In this document: positions 5,628-6,231 of the stretch, piece after piece
Position numbering within the stretch: the stretch's first letter is position 1
How the letters are laid out: the number at the start of each line of letters is the position of its first letter
Assembly (NCBI RefSeq): GCF_946477055.1
Contig: NZ_CAMKXG010000209.1
Coordinates: 1 to 6,231, forward strand
From: Lonsdalea britannica
GTDB taxonomy: Bacteria > Pseudomonadota > Gammaproteobacteria > Enterobacterales > Enterobacteriaceae
Direction of reading: 5' to 3'
Length of the DNA stretch: 6,231 nucleotides
Made by a program: the position numbers and the translations under genes
The notes under the pieces: generated by a model
Databases searched by the model: none
Seen by the model: the letters and a program-made list of their open reading frames with translations, nothing else
What the model was told of the DNA's origin: nothing

Positions 5628-6231
5628 CGTTACTGGCGTTATCACATCTGACGGTCGTCAACCGGCAAGGTATCGCGCTGGTCGACGATGTCTCGCTTGA
5701 GCTGCGCGAGGGAGAGATCCTCGGACTGGTCGGCGAGAGCGGTTCCGGCAAAACCGTGACCTGCCGCGCGATGATGCGGCTGCTCCCCGGAGAAGCGCTT
5801 CGCGTGGTTTCCGGCAGCATCAATCTCAACGGGCGCGATATCCTCACGCTGCCGGAACGAGCGCTCTCCACCGTGCGCGGCCGGGAAATCGGCATGATTT
5901 TCCAGAATCCGACCAGCCACCTGAATCCGGTCATGACCGTCGGCGCGCAGATCGCCGAAAGCCGACGTCTGCACTTCGGCGCCAGCCGCCGCGAGGCGAA
6001 AGCCCATGCGGTGGAACTGTTGCGGCAGGTGGGCATTCCCGATCCCGAACGGCGGATAAACAACTATCCTCATGAATTCTCCGGTGGGATGCGTCAGCGG
6101 GCGATGATCGCCGTGGCGCTGGCGTCCGAGCCTAAAATCCTGATTGCCGACGAACCGACGACGGCGTTGGACGTCACGGTGCAGATGCAAATTCTGCGGT
6201 TGCTGAGTGACCTGCGCGACCGCCTCGGCGT
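5624..6231 (+). CDS. ABC importer ATPase, DppD/OppD family (3' end cut by window edge)
   Basis: Cytoplasmic nucleotide-binding subunit that powers the importer by ATP hydrolysis. The frame is open from ATG at 5624 to the right edge, giving 202 codons of an expected 320 or so (or more if fused to a second ATPase domain). Visible motifs are Walker A GESGSGKT (37-44), the Q-loop FQNP (Gln94), the signature SGGMRQR (153-159), Walker B ILIADEPT (172-179) with catalytic Glu177, and the D-loop ALD (181-183). All are intact, so the visible part looks functional. GGGAG lies about 7 nt before the start, which overlaps the DppC-type stop as ATGA. A second ATPase (DppF-like) and a substrate-binding protein are expected downstream but lie outside the window. 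Confidence 0.93.
   Translation, partial: MTLLALSHLTVVNRQGIALVDDVSLELREGEILGLVGESGSGKTVTCRAMMRLLPGEALRVVSGSINLNGRDILTLPERALSTVRGREIGMIFQNPTSHLNPVMTVGAQIAESRRLHFGASRREAKAHAVELLRQVGIPDPERRINNYPHEFSGGMRQRAMIAVALASEPKILIADEPTTALDVTVQMQILRLLSDLRDRLG

Overview
The window looks like a chromosomal segment of a plant-associated member of the Enterobacterales. The main reasons are a xanthosine permease very close to enterobacterial XapB/NupG as I recall those sequences, and a LuxR regulator of the subfamily described from plant-associated bacteria. Pectobacteriaceae or an endophytic relative would fit, but the genus cannot be fixed from the sequence alone.

Layout, left to right: (1) the 3' nine-tenths of a xapB-type nucleoside permease on the + strand, cut by the left edge; (2) a non-coding convergent gap (1139-1579) holding two hairpins, the second a clear bidirectional terminator; (3) on the - strand, a proline iminopeptidase-type alpha/beta hydrolase (1580-2476) that lies downstream of (4) a LuxR-family regulator (2563-3318), 86 bp apart; (5) a 528-bp divergent regulatory region (3319-3846) with a tandem pair of identical 16-bp palindromic elements and several other dyads; (6) on the + strand, the first three genes of a peptide/opine/nickel-type (DppBCD-like) ABC importer, joined by ATGA overlaps. 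The third of these, an ATPase, runs off the right edge.

The centre of interest is items 3 to 6. The LuxR protein has the autoinducer-domain changes that mark the OryR/XccR/PsoR/PipR group of LuxR 'solos': Met and Trp at the positions of TraR Trp57 and Tyr61. No luxI-type synthase is visible. In that group the regulator lies beside a proline iminopeptidase gene and, in the Pseudomonas PipR case, beside peptide-type ABC transporter genes, and it responds to plant-derived low-molecular-weight compounds rather than acyl-homoserine lactones. The inferred logic is that the importer brings in a plant-derived amide or peptide-like compound, the hydrolase acts on it or on related peptides, and the LuxR solo senses the compound and controls pip and the divergent transporter operon. 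The parts are each recognisable. What may be undescribed is this exact enterobacterial arrangement, the extra Pro-to-Val change next to the key Asp of the ligand pocket, and the tandem palindromes in the control region. No substrate-binding protein gene precedes the transporter genes.

No tRNA, rRNA, CRISPR array, insertion sequence or attachment site was seen.
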